From Candidatus Methylomirabilota bacterium (GTDB lineage Bacteria > Methylomirabilota > Methylomirabilia > Methylomirabilales > CSP1-5): a stretch of DNA of 35,399 nt. The notes below the pieces were generated by a model. That model was not told where the DNA came from. It saw nothing but the letters and a program-made list of their open reading frames with translations, and searched no databases. Position 1 is the stretch's first letter. The number at the start of each line of letters is the position of its first letter. A program made the translations under genes and the position numbers. Shown here in pieces: positions 1 through 6,816 of the stretch. The stretch lies in contig JAPUFX010000003.1 in the NCBI GenBank assembly GCA_027293415.1, forward strand, positions 1-35,399. The letters are read 5' to 3'.

Positions 1-2
1 AG

Positions 3-143
3 GACGGCACCTTCGTAAATGCCTGGCTAGTGGAGAATGGGTACGCGATGGTGATGACGATTCCACCCAACATCAAGCATCAGGATCTGTTTCTGAAATT
101 GCAGCGGGAGGCGAGGGAGGCGAGAAGGGGACTTTGGAGATGA
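3..143 (+). CDS. Staphylococcal-nuclease-like (thermonuclease) protein, C-terminal part only
   Basis: The gene is cut by the left edge of the window, so only the last 46 codons are visible, read in the frame that begins at base 3 and ending at TGA 141-143. The translation contains VENGYAMV and ends with a basic helix REAREARRGLW. This is the usual C-terminus of secreted SNase-family nucleases, which cut DNA and RNA in a Ca-dependent way. The catalytic Arg and Glu residues would lie upstream, outside the window. The stop codon overlaps the ATG of the next gene as ATGA, so the two are probably co-transcribed and translationally coupled. The family call rests on a short C-terminal signature and is moderately secure. 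Confidence 0.6.
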   Translation, partial: DGTFVNAWLVENGYAMVMTIPPNIKHQDLFLKLQREAREARRGLWR

Positions 144-1354
144 GTCTATATGTGTTCCTTCGCAGAGTTCTGGTTTCCTTTTTTTTGCCGTTCCTCCTGC
201 TGACCACGCTTTTGCCTGCCTCTGCCCAGGAGGCATTGTGGGTGGAGCTAAGTGCTAAGGCCTGGACGCTTTATCAACAAGGACGGTATTCAGAAGGGAT
301 CAAGGTAGCTAAAGAGGCATTAAAAGTTGCAGAAAGTGGAGTTGGTCCTAACCATCCCGCTGTGGCGACTTCGCTGAACAATCTGGCGGCGCTTTATAAA
401 GCCCAAGGCAAGTATGCCGGCGCCGAGCCGCTGTACCAGCGGGCCCTGGCGATAGATGAGAAGGCCCTGGGGAAAGATCACCCCGCCGTTGCAAGAGACC
501 TGAACAATCTGGGGGGGCTGTATGATCTCCAAGGCAAGTATGCCGAGGCCGAGCCGCTGTACCAGCGGGCGTTGGCAATAATGGAAAAGGCCCTGGGGCC
601 AGACCATCCCCGGGTGGCGACTGCGCTGGGGAATCTGGCGGAGCTATACCGAGCCCAGGGGAAGTATGCCGAGGCCGAGCCCCTGTACAAGCGGGCGTTG
701 GCGATACATGAAAAGACCCTTGGGAAAGATCGCCCCGACGTTGCAACTGACCTCAACAATCTGGCAAGCCTGTATCAGGCCCAGGGGAAGTATGCCGAGG
801 CCGAGCCCCTGTTCAAGCGGGCATTGGCCATATGGGAAAAAGCGCTAGGCCCAGCCCATCCCCGTGTAGCCCTATCCCTGAACAATCTGGGGGCGCTATA
901 TCGAGCCCAGGGCAAGTATGCCGAGGCCGAGCCGTTGTTCAAGCGTTCCCTGGCCATACGGGAAAAGGCCCTGGGGCCAGACCATCCCGAGGTGGCGGCG
1001 TCGCTGAACAACCTGGCGGGGGTGTATCAAGCCCAGGGTAAGTATGCCGAGGCCGAGTCCCTGTACCAGCAGGCCCTCGTGATAGCGAAAAAGACCTTGG
1101 GGCCAGACCATCCCTATGTGGCGGCGACGCTGACCAACCTGGCGGGAGTGTATCAAGCTCAGGGCAACTATGCCGAGGCCGAGTCCCTGTACCAGCAGGC
1201 CCTCGTGATAGCGAAAAAGACCTTGGGGCCAGACGATCCGAAAGTGGCGACTGTGTTGGAGAAAATGGCACGGTTTTACAAGAAGGCGGGAAAGCAAGAA
1301 GAAGCAGAAAAGTTCGAAGAACAGGCAAAGGCAATTCATGCGAAGAGTCCGTGA
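140..1354 (+). CDS. Exported tetratricopeptide-repeat protein (kinesin-light-chain-like TPRs)
   Basis: About 404 residues. A hydrophobic N-terminal segment (about residues 7-29) ending in PASAQ looks like a signal peptide, so the protein is probably periplasmic. The rest is almost entirely eight tandem 42-residue TPR units of the pattern GPDHPxVAxxLNNLAxLY followed by AQGKYAEAEPLY and RALAIxEKxL. Such repeats form a superhelical protein-binding scaffold; no enzymatic domain is visible and the partner is unknown. The ATG at 140 was chosen because it overlaps the stop of the upstream nuclease gene (ATGA) and has an AG-rich ribosome-binding stretch at 123-130; a TTG at 134 is also in frame. Repeats 6 and 7 share an identical 66-base stretch, so the array has recently expanded or been homogenised. 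Confidence 0.85.
   Translation: MSLYVFLRRVLVSFFLPFLLLTTLLPASAQEALWVELSAKAWTLYQQGRYSEGIKVAKEALKVAESGVGPNHPAVATSLNNLAALYKAQGKYAGAEPLYQRALAIDEKALGKDHPAVARDLNNLGGLYDLQGKYAEAEPLYQRALAIMEKALGPDHPRVATALGNLAELYRAQGKYAEAEPLYKRALAIHEKTLGKDRPDVATDLNNLASLYQAQGKYAEAEPLFKRALAIWEKALGPAHPRVALSLNNLGALYRAQGKYAEAEPLFKRSLAIREKALGPDHPEVAASLNNLAGVYQAQGKYAEAESLYQQALVIAKKTLGPDHPYVAATLTNLAGVYQAQGNYAEAESLYQQALVIAKKTLGPDDPKVATVLEKMARFYKKAGKQEEAEKFEEQAKAIHAKSP
1043..1234 (+). repeat. Near-identical 126-bp tandem units inside the TPR gene
   Basis: Bases 1043-1108 and 1169-1234 are identical (66 bases) and are spaced exactly one TPR unit (126 bp) apart. The other units are clearly diverged at the DNA level, so this pair marks a recent duplication or gene conversion within the coding repeat. 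Confidence 0.85.
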
Positions 1355-1426
1355 CCAGCGTCCGACCTCGCATAGGCTTCAGGAACGGTATAAACCAAAC
1401 CACGACCGAACCCGGGAGATAGCGTG

Positions 1427-1795
1427 ATGATTCCGCACCTCGTGTACAAAAATATTCACCTCATCGGCGTTTTTATGGTCCTCATGGCGTTGGGAGGTCT
1501 TCTCCTTCATCGTATCAATGGAGGCACCCAGCAACACGCATGGAGAAAGCCTGTCGCCATCACGCACGGCGTAGGCATGTTTCTGATTCTGCTTGGGGGG
1601 TTCGGTATGTTGGCTCGCCTCGACATTTTTTTGTCGTGGCCGGGGTGGGTTACCGTCAAGGCGATTATTTGGATCGTCTTGGGAGCTCTCATCGCCGTCA
1701 TTTTTCGCAAACCCACCTTGGCAAAGCCTCTCTGGTGGATCACCATTGTTCTTGGGGGCCTTGCAGCCTATTTGGCCGGGAACAAGCCTTTCTGA
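1427..1795 (+). CDS. Small four-helix integral membrane protein, SirB-like
   Basis: About 122 residues with four predicted hydrophobic segments: near the N-terminus (HLIGVFMVLMALGGLL), near residues 45-62, around 70-88, and at the C-terminus (WWITIVLGGLAAYLAG). Size and topology recall SirB/YchQ-like or other short inner-membrane proteins without a known activity. The ATG at 1427 has GGGAG at 1414-1418 eight bases upstream; a GTG at 1424 is immediately in front of it and cannot be excluded. It lies between the TPR gene and the flavin-reductase-like gene, all on the same strand with short gaps. I can support a membrane protein but no specific function. Confidence 0.65.
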   Translation: MIPHLVYKNIHLIGVFMVLMALGGLLLHRINGGTQQHAWRKPVAITHGVGMFLILLGGFGMLARLDIFLSWPGWVTVKAIIWIVLGALIAVIFRKPTLAKPLWWITIVLGGLAAYLAGNKPF

Positions 1796-1829
1796 TCTTT
1801 CAGAAGCTGACTCTCGCAGGCAGGTGCGC

Positions 1830-2375
1830 ATGGATCAGAGCAGCATTGCGGCGGTGCTCGGCAAGATAGATTTCGAAGTCTTCGTCCTCACGGCGGCGGA
1901 CAGAGACCGGCGCAATGGCCAGATCGTGTGCTGGGTGATGCCCGCGACGATCGTCCCACAGGTCCCTCGCATCATAGTAGGTGTCGGCAGGATGAACTAT
2001 ACCCGTGAGCTCATCGAAGCGAGCCGGAAGTTTGCACTGAATCTGCTCGCGAAGGATCAATGGTCGTGGGTTTCCCACTTCGGCTTCCAGTCAGGGCGGC
2101 AGGTGGACAAGTTCGCCACCGTTCCCTTCGAGCGTGGGATAACGGGTTCCCCCCTCCTCTCCGGGATCGTGGGCTACCTGGAGTGCGAAGTCCGGTCTGT
2201 CCTGGACGGCGGCGCCCACCTCTTTTACCTGGCCGACGTGTTGGAAGGGACGCTCGTAGCCAACCGGGATCCCCTGCGCCTCCATCAGCTGTTTGAGGTG
2301 CTGCCCCCCGAGGATATCGCAACCATGAAACGCCTCCTCGAGCAGGACATCCCCCGAGATCTTTCACTCCTCTGA
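1830..2375 (+). CDS. Flavin-reductase-like, FMN-binding split-barrel protein
   Basis: About 181 residues. The sequence resembles flavin reductase-like domain proteins. An early segment DFEVFVLTAADRDRRNGQIV corresponds to the first strands of the FMN-binding barrel. It is followed by PRIIVGVGRMNYTRELI, where the flavin-binding loop and helix usually lie. A mid-domain stretch around GYLECEV is the family's typical strand before the conserved C-terminal part. Members reduce flavin with NAD(P)H or act as small flavoproteins of unknown substrate. The open frame extends upstream to 1593, but that part overlaps the preceding membrane-protein gene, so the ATG at 1830 (MDQSSIAAVLGKIDFE) is the sensible start. 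The ribosome-binding site is weak. The electron partner cannot be inferred from the context. Confidence 0.75.
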   Translation: MDQSSIAAVLGKIDFEVFVLTAADRDRRNGQIVCWVMPATIVPQVPRIIVGVGRMNYTRELIEASRKFALNLLAKDQWSWVSHFGFQSGRQVDKFATVPFERGITGSPLLSGIVGYLECEVRSVLDGGAHLFYLADVLEGTLVANRDPLRLHQLFEVLPPEDIATMKRLLEQDIPRDLSLL

Positions 2376-2537
2376 AAATACCATCGTTTTCCACCAGGAT
2401 TGGGGGCAGCAGGTCACGGCAAGATGTTACCGCTGGCCCGTCTTTTGCACCCCTCTACTTCTAAAAACTCGCCCGAGGAGGGTTTTCCCACCAACCCGTT
2501 GCACACCTGACTTTTTGTCCTCGGACGGAGGCACCGC

Positions 2538-3302
2538 ATGGCTGAGACGATCCTAGTTGTGGACGACGATCCCGCCGTCCGGGAGGTGTTGGGGGAGGGG
2601 CTTGCCCAACGCGGCTACCGGGTGCTCACGGCACCGGACGGCGTCGAAGGTCTGCGCCTGGCCAGGGTGGAGCACCCAACCCTTGTCATCGCCGACGTGC
2701 TGATGCCTGGTCTCAACGGGTGGGAGTTCTGCCGGCAGGTCCGAGAGGATCCTACCTTGGCCGGAATCCCGTTCCTGTTCTTGAGTTCCGTCAGCGATCC
2801 CTCGGACCGGGCCCACGGCCTGTCGCTTGGCGCCGACGACTATGTGCCCAAGCCCGTCAACCTCCGCGAGCTAGAAATCCGTATCCAGCGTATCCTGCGC
2901 CGGGGGACGCCGGGAATAGATGCCCCCCTCAGCGGCGAGCTGAGTCGCCTCCCCCCGCCGGACCTCCTCCAACTCCTCACCACCCACAAGCAGACCGGTA
3001 TCCTCCGCATCCTCACCCCAGCGGGCCAGGCAGAAGTCACCATCCGCGACGGCAAGGTCCTCGCTGCAACCTTCGGGGATGTCCGCGGACGAGAAGCGCT
3101 ATTCCAACTCGTGGCTCAGGAGGCTGGCCACTTTCGTTTTGACGCGGTGCAGGTGTACGCCCAGGACGAGGTCCAAATGGACGTCCAGGAAATCATCCTT
3201 GCGGCCATTCACCATCGGGACGAGTCGGACCTCCGCTCGCCTACTCCTGCTGGTGAAGACGAGGATCCAACCGATCACCCCTCACCTGATTCTGCTCGGT
3301 AA
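2538..3302 (+). CDS. Response regulator with receiver domain and DUF4388 (PatA-type) domain
   Basis: 254 residues. Residues 1-125 form a CheY-like receiver: acidic pocket D10-D11, phospho-acceptor D53 in VIADVLMPG, the conserved Ser at 83-84 and Lys 105 in DYVPKPVN. Residues about 133-202 match the DUF4388 / PatA N-terminal-like domain (SGELSRLPPPDLLQLL, then TGILRI and FGDVRGREALFQL). This module is common in deltaproteobacterial and related regulators and is not a DNA-binding domain, so output is probably by protein interaction. The C-terminus is a short acidic, Pro-rich tail. The start at 2538 is supported by GGAGG at 2527-2531, six bases upstream. No histidine kinase lies nearby, so it is an orphan regulator here. 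A hairpin terminator follows the stop directly. Confidence 0.9.
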   Translation: MAETILVVDDDPAVREVLGEGLAQRGYRVLTAPDGVEGLRLARVEHPTLVIADVLMPGLNGWEFCRQVREDPTLAGIPFLFLSSVSDPSDRAHGLSLGADDYVPKPVNLRELEIRIQRILRRGTPGIDAPLSGELSRLPPPDLLQLLTTHKQTGILRILTPAGQAEVTIRDGKVLAATFGDVRGREALFQLVAQEAGHFRFDAVQVYAQDEVQMDVQEIILAAIHHRDESDLRSPTPAGEDEDPTDHPSPDSAR

Positions 3303-3330
3303 GGGCCCGGGCGACAACGGGCCTAGTTTT
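3303..3330 (+). terminator. Rho-independent terminator after the response-regulator gene
   Basis: GGCCCG at 3304-3309 pairs with CGGGCC at 3318-3323, with an extra G-U pair outside and an eight-base loop, and is followed by AGTTTT. It begins at the base after the stop codon. It also lies between this gene and the convergent yqgE-like gene. Confidence 0.7.
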
Positions 3331-3393
3331 CTCCACTCCGGGTAATGTCCCGCGCGGATCTTGCGGGGGGTTTCCTTGATGAATCAACCGAGC

Positions 3394-4059
3394 TTAGATG
3401 GTATGCCGCGGGACGCTGACCGGCAATCCCTCGGGCAGTTCGCGGGCCCTGTCGAGGCGGTCGCACGCGGGGGTCTCGAACAGCAGGTCGAGCAAAGCCT
3501 CTGGTTGGGGATAGACCACTTGCCAATGACCGGCGGCAATTTCGCCATGCAGCTGGCCGGGTGCCCAGCTGGAAATCCCCAGACAGGCAACCACTTGCTT
3601 GACCCCTGCCGTCCCAGCAGCCAGATTCTCGAGCAGTTCAGGGGCGCGGGTGATCGCCAGGAAGCCGAGGTCCCAGGAAGGAGCCCACTTCCCCGGGGGG
3701 GCATGAATAATAGACAGGACCCGGTCTCGACCGACGGGACCCCCGTACAGCACTTCCGATTGCGCGTATCGATCGAAGATAGTGCGGTCCTTGAAAGGGG
3801 CGTTCATCCGGGCCATCATGCGGCCCAGGCTCCGATGACCTGGCTTGTTGACGATCAGACCCGTCGACCCCTGTTTCCCTTGTTCGAACAGAAGTACGAC
3901 CGAGTCGCGGAACGGTGGAGTCTTGATCCTGGCGAGTAGCAGTGCCCCTGCAATCGGCGGCTTTTCGGCCGCCCACGCGGCGTATGGGGTGAAGAAGAGG
4001 GAGAGGCTCCCGAGCCCTACGAGAGACAGGAACGTTCTGCGGTCTAAGGCCTGTTCCAT
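3394..4059 (-). CDS. YqgE/AlgH family (UPF0301) protein with a Tat signal peptide
   Basis: 221 residues. From about residue 35 the sequence follows the YqgE/AlgH family: GALLLARIKTPPFRDSVVLL, then GSTGLIVNKPGHRSLG, YGGPVGRDRVLSIIH and PGQLHGEIAAGHWQVV. The biochemical role of this family is not established. What is odd is the N-terminus: DRRTFLSLVGLGSLSLFF followed by AAWAAEKP. This has the twin-arginine, hydrophobic core and A-x-A cleavage pattern of a Tat signal peptide, whereas typical YqgE proteins are short and cytosolic. The ATG at 4059 has an AAGGAG ribosome-binding site nine bases upstream, so the leader is part of the expressed protein. The gene stands alone between convergent and same-strand neighbours, and its upstream region can fold into hairpins. 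Confidence 0.85.
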   Translation of the reverse strand: MEQALDRRTFLSLVGLGSLSLFFTPYAAWAAEKPPIAGALLLARIKTPPFRDSVVLLFEQGKQGSTGLIVNKPGHRSLGRMMARMNAPFKDRTIFDRYAQSEVLYGGPVGRDRVLSIIHAPPGKWAPSWDLGFLAITRAPELLENLAAGTAGVKQVVACLGISSWAPGQLHGEIAAGHWQVVYPQPEALLDLLFETPACDRLDRARELPEGLPVSVPRHTI

Positions 4060-4065
4060 TGGGAA

Positions 4066-4150
4066 GGCTCCTTTTCAGGAAAAGTTTCCCTCGCACTTCA
4101 TCGAGGGAAATGCACCTCGCCCGGATTATTCACGAAGAGGTGAATATCCG
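4066..4150 (-). promoter_or_regulatory. Structured upstream leader of the yqgE-like gene
   Basis: Three inverted repeats lie directly upstream of the yqgE-like ATG. TTTCCCTCG 4085-4093 pairs with CGAGGGAAA 4102-4110 (9 bp). CGGAT-ATTCAC 4122-4133 pairs with GTGAAT-ATCCG 4140-4150 (11 bp, one T bulge). A short CTTTTC/GAAAAG repeat overlaps the AAGGAG ribosome-binding site. If transcribed they would give a folded 5' leader that could limit ribosome access. No known riboswitch consensus is recognised. Confidence 0.4.
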
Positions 4151-4444
4151 CCCTCCGGGCTTCGACTCCGCCCGCGTTTGCCGGGCGTCGCTCAGGGCTA
4201 GCCTCGACCACAAATCTTGCCCGGTTGCCAAGGCGGAGCGAACAGGGACTCCTGCTGCCGAGCGCGCTTTATAGAAACGACACTCCGCGGTGCGTTACTC
4301 CGTCAGTCATTTTGCCCTGGCAAAGGGATAATCGCAACCCCAAAGCCGAGGACCCTCAACAGGCGGAGTGATTTCCAGTACGAAATGAGAGGAAGGCCAG
4401 CAATCGAGATCGCCCGATTACACGATGGCTTGGGCCCCGGGCAC
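4151..4444. other. Intergenic stretch between the yqgE-like gene and the PilZ gene
   Basis: About 290 bases with no credible coding frame on either strand. The promoter of the yqgE-like gene should lie here or in the hairpin region next to it, but I do not see a convincing -35/-10 pair. Confidence 0.3.
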
Positions 4445-5248
4445 TCAGGAAGAAGGCTCGTCTACCGTACGGGAGAGGGATCGGCCGGAGCCCCCAATCG
4501 ATCTGAGGAGGCCCACAACCTTCCGGGAGCGGGGCGGGGGATCAGGGATCGCCTGGGAGATGTGGGGTCTCGAAGGCGACCCAGAGTCGGGGGTCCGGTC
4601 ATTAAGCGTACTCGGAAAGAGATTTATGAACCTTTGCGGGGCGAGAGGCCCCCGGAGGAATTCGATCCCGTGGCGGATCAGCCCAGAGTCGTCACTCGAA
4701 TGCGCTACCCATCGCACCCTGCCGCGAATTCGGTCCGGTTGGGAGGCGTACAGCGTGAGCTCGACTCGGGTCCGAGGGGGAATCCGTTGGGGTAAAAAGA
4801 TCATTGCTCCGCTTCGGCTGATGTTCCCGGTATGGCCCTCCAAGAGAGACGCGGAGGCTCTGCCAACTCGACAAGAAACCGGTAGCTTGATCGGGAACCG
4901 TTGGGTTACCCGCTGTCGCAATGATCCCTTCTGAGGCAAAGCCTTGAGGAGAGACTCGTAATAGGAGGGTGCGAGCTGGAGGAATTCCACGCCATGAAAG
5001 TAAAAGTTTCGTTGGCCGCCCGCGCGTACCCAAACGACAACTGCCTCGGCTTCGACAACTTCCGGCTCTGCGAAAATGACGAGGCCCAACCTCCATCCCA
5101 GATGGAGTGCGCATGGCAGCTTCAGGGAGGCCCCCCGTTCTCCCAGGTCCTCGGTCCACCCAGTTCCTGTTGGGCAAGCCTCTTCCTGGCCCAACTTCAA
5201 ATACGCCACGGGAAATCGAAGGGCATATCGACAAAATCGCTTCCGCAT
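4445..5248 (-). CDS. Tandem PilZ-domain protein (putative c-di-GMP effector)
   Basis: About 267 residues with two PilZ-like domains. Domain 1 (residues about 1-100) begins RKRFCRYALRFPVAY and has EDLGERGASLKL where the D/N-x-S-x-x-G motif should be, the Ser being replaced by Gly. Domain 2 (about 110-200) has RQRVTQRFPIKLPVSC followed by TGNISRSGAMIFL, a good N-x-S-x-x-G motif, then GRVRWV and HGIEFL strands. PilZ domains bind cyclic di-GMP to control motility, surface polysaccharide or proteolysis; here domain 2 is the better ligand-binding candidate. The last 60 or so residues are basic, Ser/Pro-rich and probably disordered. ATG 5248 was chosen over GTG 5254 because GGCGAG lies at a better distance. 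No neighbouring target is evident. Confidence 0.75.
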   Translation of the reverse strand: MRKRFCRYALRFPVAYLKLGQEEACPTGTGWTEDLGERGASLKLPCALHLGWRLGLVIFAEPEVVEAEAVVVWVRAGGQRNFYFHGVEFLQLAPSYYESLLKALPQKGSLRQRVTQRFPIKLPVSCRVGRASASLLEGHTGNISRSGAMIFLPQRIPPRTRVELTLYASQPDRIRGRVRWVAHSSDDSGLIRHGIEFLRGPLAPQRFINLFPSTLNDRTPDSGSPSRPHISQAIPDPPPRSRKVVGLLRSIGGSGRSLSRTVDEPSS

Positions 5249-5456
5249 ATCCACTCGCCAGCTGCAACATCAGTGCCAGCACCTTGCTCTGTCCCCAAAT
5301 ATCCGTGACCGGCTCAGTCCGCAATTTCACCCTGTTACGAACCTGAGGGACGAACACACCGGCACCCTTCCGCGCCTATCACCGCCGACGAATGGCAGGC
5401 GGGTGCAGGAGTCACCCGGATCGCGGAGAGATCAACGATGAAGGAAAGGAATCGGA

Positions 5457-5909
5457 TCATTGTGTGCGGCGGAGCACTTCGATGCGTGTCCGGATCGCGG
5501 AGCCGTCCGCCGCCCCCGAGTCGATTTCAAGATACCGCTCGTACGAGGCGACGGCGTCGGGAAATCTGCCCTGCCGTTCGAAAAGGAGGGCCAGACTTTT
5601 GTGGAGCGTAGGTTCCCCGGGGCTGAGATGGAGCGCAGCCTGATATTCGCGGATCGCTTCCTCGATCTGGCCGATACCTTCATAGTATTGCGCCCGCTCG
5701 CGATGCATTGCGGGGGAGGACCCTGCCACCGAGGGGGTGGCTCTCGGGGCCCCCCAAAGCGAGATGAGAGCGGCGACTAGAACCAAGAGGCACACCCCTC
5801 CAAGAAAGAAATTGATACGCCTGTCAAGCCAAAATCGAGAGAGGGGAATCCGGCGTCGGCGCGGCACAGGCGGCTGGGGCACTTTTGGCATCATCATTGC
5901 TCTGCGCAT
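5457..5909 (-). CDS. Membrane-anchored TPR protein
   Basis: About 150 residues. A basic, Pro-rich N-terminus (PVPRRRRIPLSRFW) is followed by one transmembrane helix (about residues 33-50, FFLGGVCLLVLVAALISLW). After that come two TPR units: HRERAQYYEGIGQIEEAIRE with its partner helix, and PTLHKSLALLFERQGRFPDA with YERYLEIDSG. The predicted topology is a cytoplasmic N-terminus and a periplasmic TPR domain for protein contacts. Translation may start at 5909 or at one of three consecutive ATGs at 5897-5889; the AAGG site is very close to the first ATG. It is divergent from ftsE, and a good promoter lies 25-50 bases upstream. Confidence 0.6.
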   Translation of the reverse strand: MRRAMMMPKVPQPPVPRRRRIPLSRFWLDRRINFFLGGVCLLVLVAALISLWGAPRATPSVAGSSPAMHRERAQYYEGIGQIEEAIREYQAALHLSPGEPTLHKSLALLFERQGRFPDAVASYERYLEIDSGAADGSAIRTRIEVLRRTQ

Positions 5910-5932
5910 CCTTCGGTACGACCCAGACGTTC

Positions 5933-5961
5933 ATGCTAGAGAAGAGTCCAGGGCTTGTCAA
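5933..5961 (-). promoter_or_regulatory. Sigma-70-type promoter of the membrane TPR gene
   Basis: On the minus strand TTGACA (5961-5956) and TAGCAT (5938-5933) are separated by 17 bases, giving 6/6 and 4/6 matches to consensus. It lies 24 bases upstream of the first possible start codon. Confidence 0.6.
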
Positions 5962-6082
5962 TGCTGTCCCGTCTCAGCCATGGGCCGCACGCAGCGGGAG
6001 TAGCGCATGGGAGCGCGGGTCCTTTCACCTCTGATCACCCCTGATAGGGTCGTTGCACAGTCCAGCCCCGAGGAGTTTGGAG

Positions 6083-6111
6083 TTGCAAATTTCCAGGGAA
6101 CGCGCTAGCCT
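6083..6111 (+). promoter_or_regulatory. Candidate promoter of ftsE
   Basis: TTGCAA (6083-6088), a 17-base spacer and TAGCCT (6106-6111) lie about 40 bases upstream of the ftsE ATG. The -35 box is reasonable and the -10 box is weak, but it resembles the TAGCAT boxes of two other promoters in this window. Confidence 0.35.
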
Positions 6112-6150
6112 CCAGCGAGAATAGGGCTGCCGCGAATCCAAGGAGACGTT

Positions 6151-6813
6151 ATGATTCAAATGTTTCAGGTCTCCAAGGTCTATCCAAAACAGGTGGAGGC
6201 CCTTTTGGACATCAACCTTCACATCCAGAAGGGCGAATTCGTCTTCCTCTGCGGCCCGAGCGGTGCCGGAAAAACGACATTGCTCCGCCTCATCCTCCGG
6301 GATGACGTTCCCACCTCCGGCCAGATTCTCGTGAACGGCCGCAATGTCATCCGGATGCGCAAAAATAGGCTCCCCCCATTTCGGCGCACTCTCGGCCTGA
6401 TCTTCCAGGACTTCAAGCTCCTCATGGACCGGACTGTGTATGACAACCTCCGCCTGGTTACCCGCGTCCTCGGGATTCCCGACTCCATCAGCCGGCGCAA
6501 GATCGGCCGCCTCTTGACGCAGATGGGCCTCCTCCAGAAAGCCTACCAGATTCCCTACATGCTCTCCGGCGGGGAACAGCAGCGGGTCGCCATCGCGCGA
6601 GCCCTTTTGAGCGACCCGACGATTCTGCTAGCGGATGAGCCGACCGGCAACCTCGACCCCGACCTGGCCCTGGATATCATGCGCCTCTTGGCCGATGTGA
6701 ATGTCCGGGGAACCACGGTGGTGGTCGCGACCCATAACCCCAGCCTCGTGTCTGAAATGGGCCGGCGCGCCCTCATCCTGAAGCATGGACGCTTGGTGGA
6801 GGAGATCCCTTAA
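6151..6813 (+). CDS. ftsE: Cell division ATP-binding protein FtsE
   Basis: 220 residues, the normal length for FtsE. It is an ABC ATPase with Walker A GPSGAGKTT (35-43), Q-loop Q86 in FQDFKLL, signature LSGGEQQR (138-145), Walker B ILLADE (158-163) with Glu163, D-loop and H-loop His195. TGNLDPDLA after Walker B is typical of FtsE. With FtsX it forms the divisome complex that uses cytoplasmic ATP hydrolysis to activate septal peptidoglycan hydrolases in the periplasm. The ATG at 6151 is preceded by AAGGAGA. The stop is three bases before the ftsX start, and ftsX, the EnvC-like gene and the protease gene follow on the same strand, so this is the head of a division operon. Confidence 0.97.
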   Translation: MIQMFQVSKVYPKQVEALLDINLHIQKGEFVFLCGPSGAGKTTLLRLILRDDVPTSGQILVNGRNVIRMRKNRLPPFRRTLGLIFQDFKLLMDRTVYDNLRLVTRVLGIPDSISRRKIGRLLTQMGLLQKAYQIPYMLSGGEQQRVAIARALLSDPTILLADEPTGNLDPDLALDIMRLLADVNVRGTTVVVATHNPSLVSEMGRRALILKHGRLVEEIP

Positions 6814-6816
6814 CCC

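Noticed and set aside
360-1250. Regularly spaced repeats that could be mistaken for a CRISPR array
   Set aside because: They are 126-bp coding units translating to eight TPRs with an unbroken frame.
1593-1829. N-terminal extension of the flavin-reductase-like gene
   Set aside because: It overlaps the conserved membrane-protein gene in another frame; the family start fits ATG 1830.
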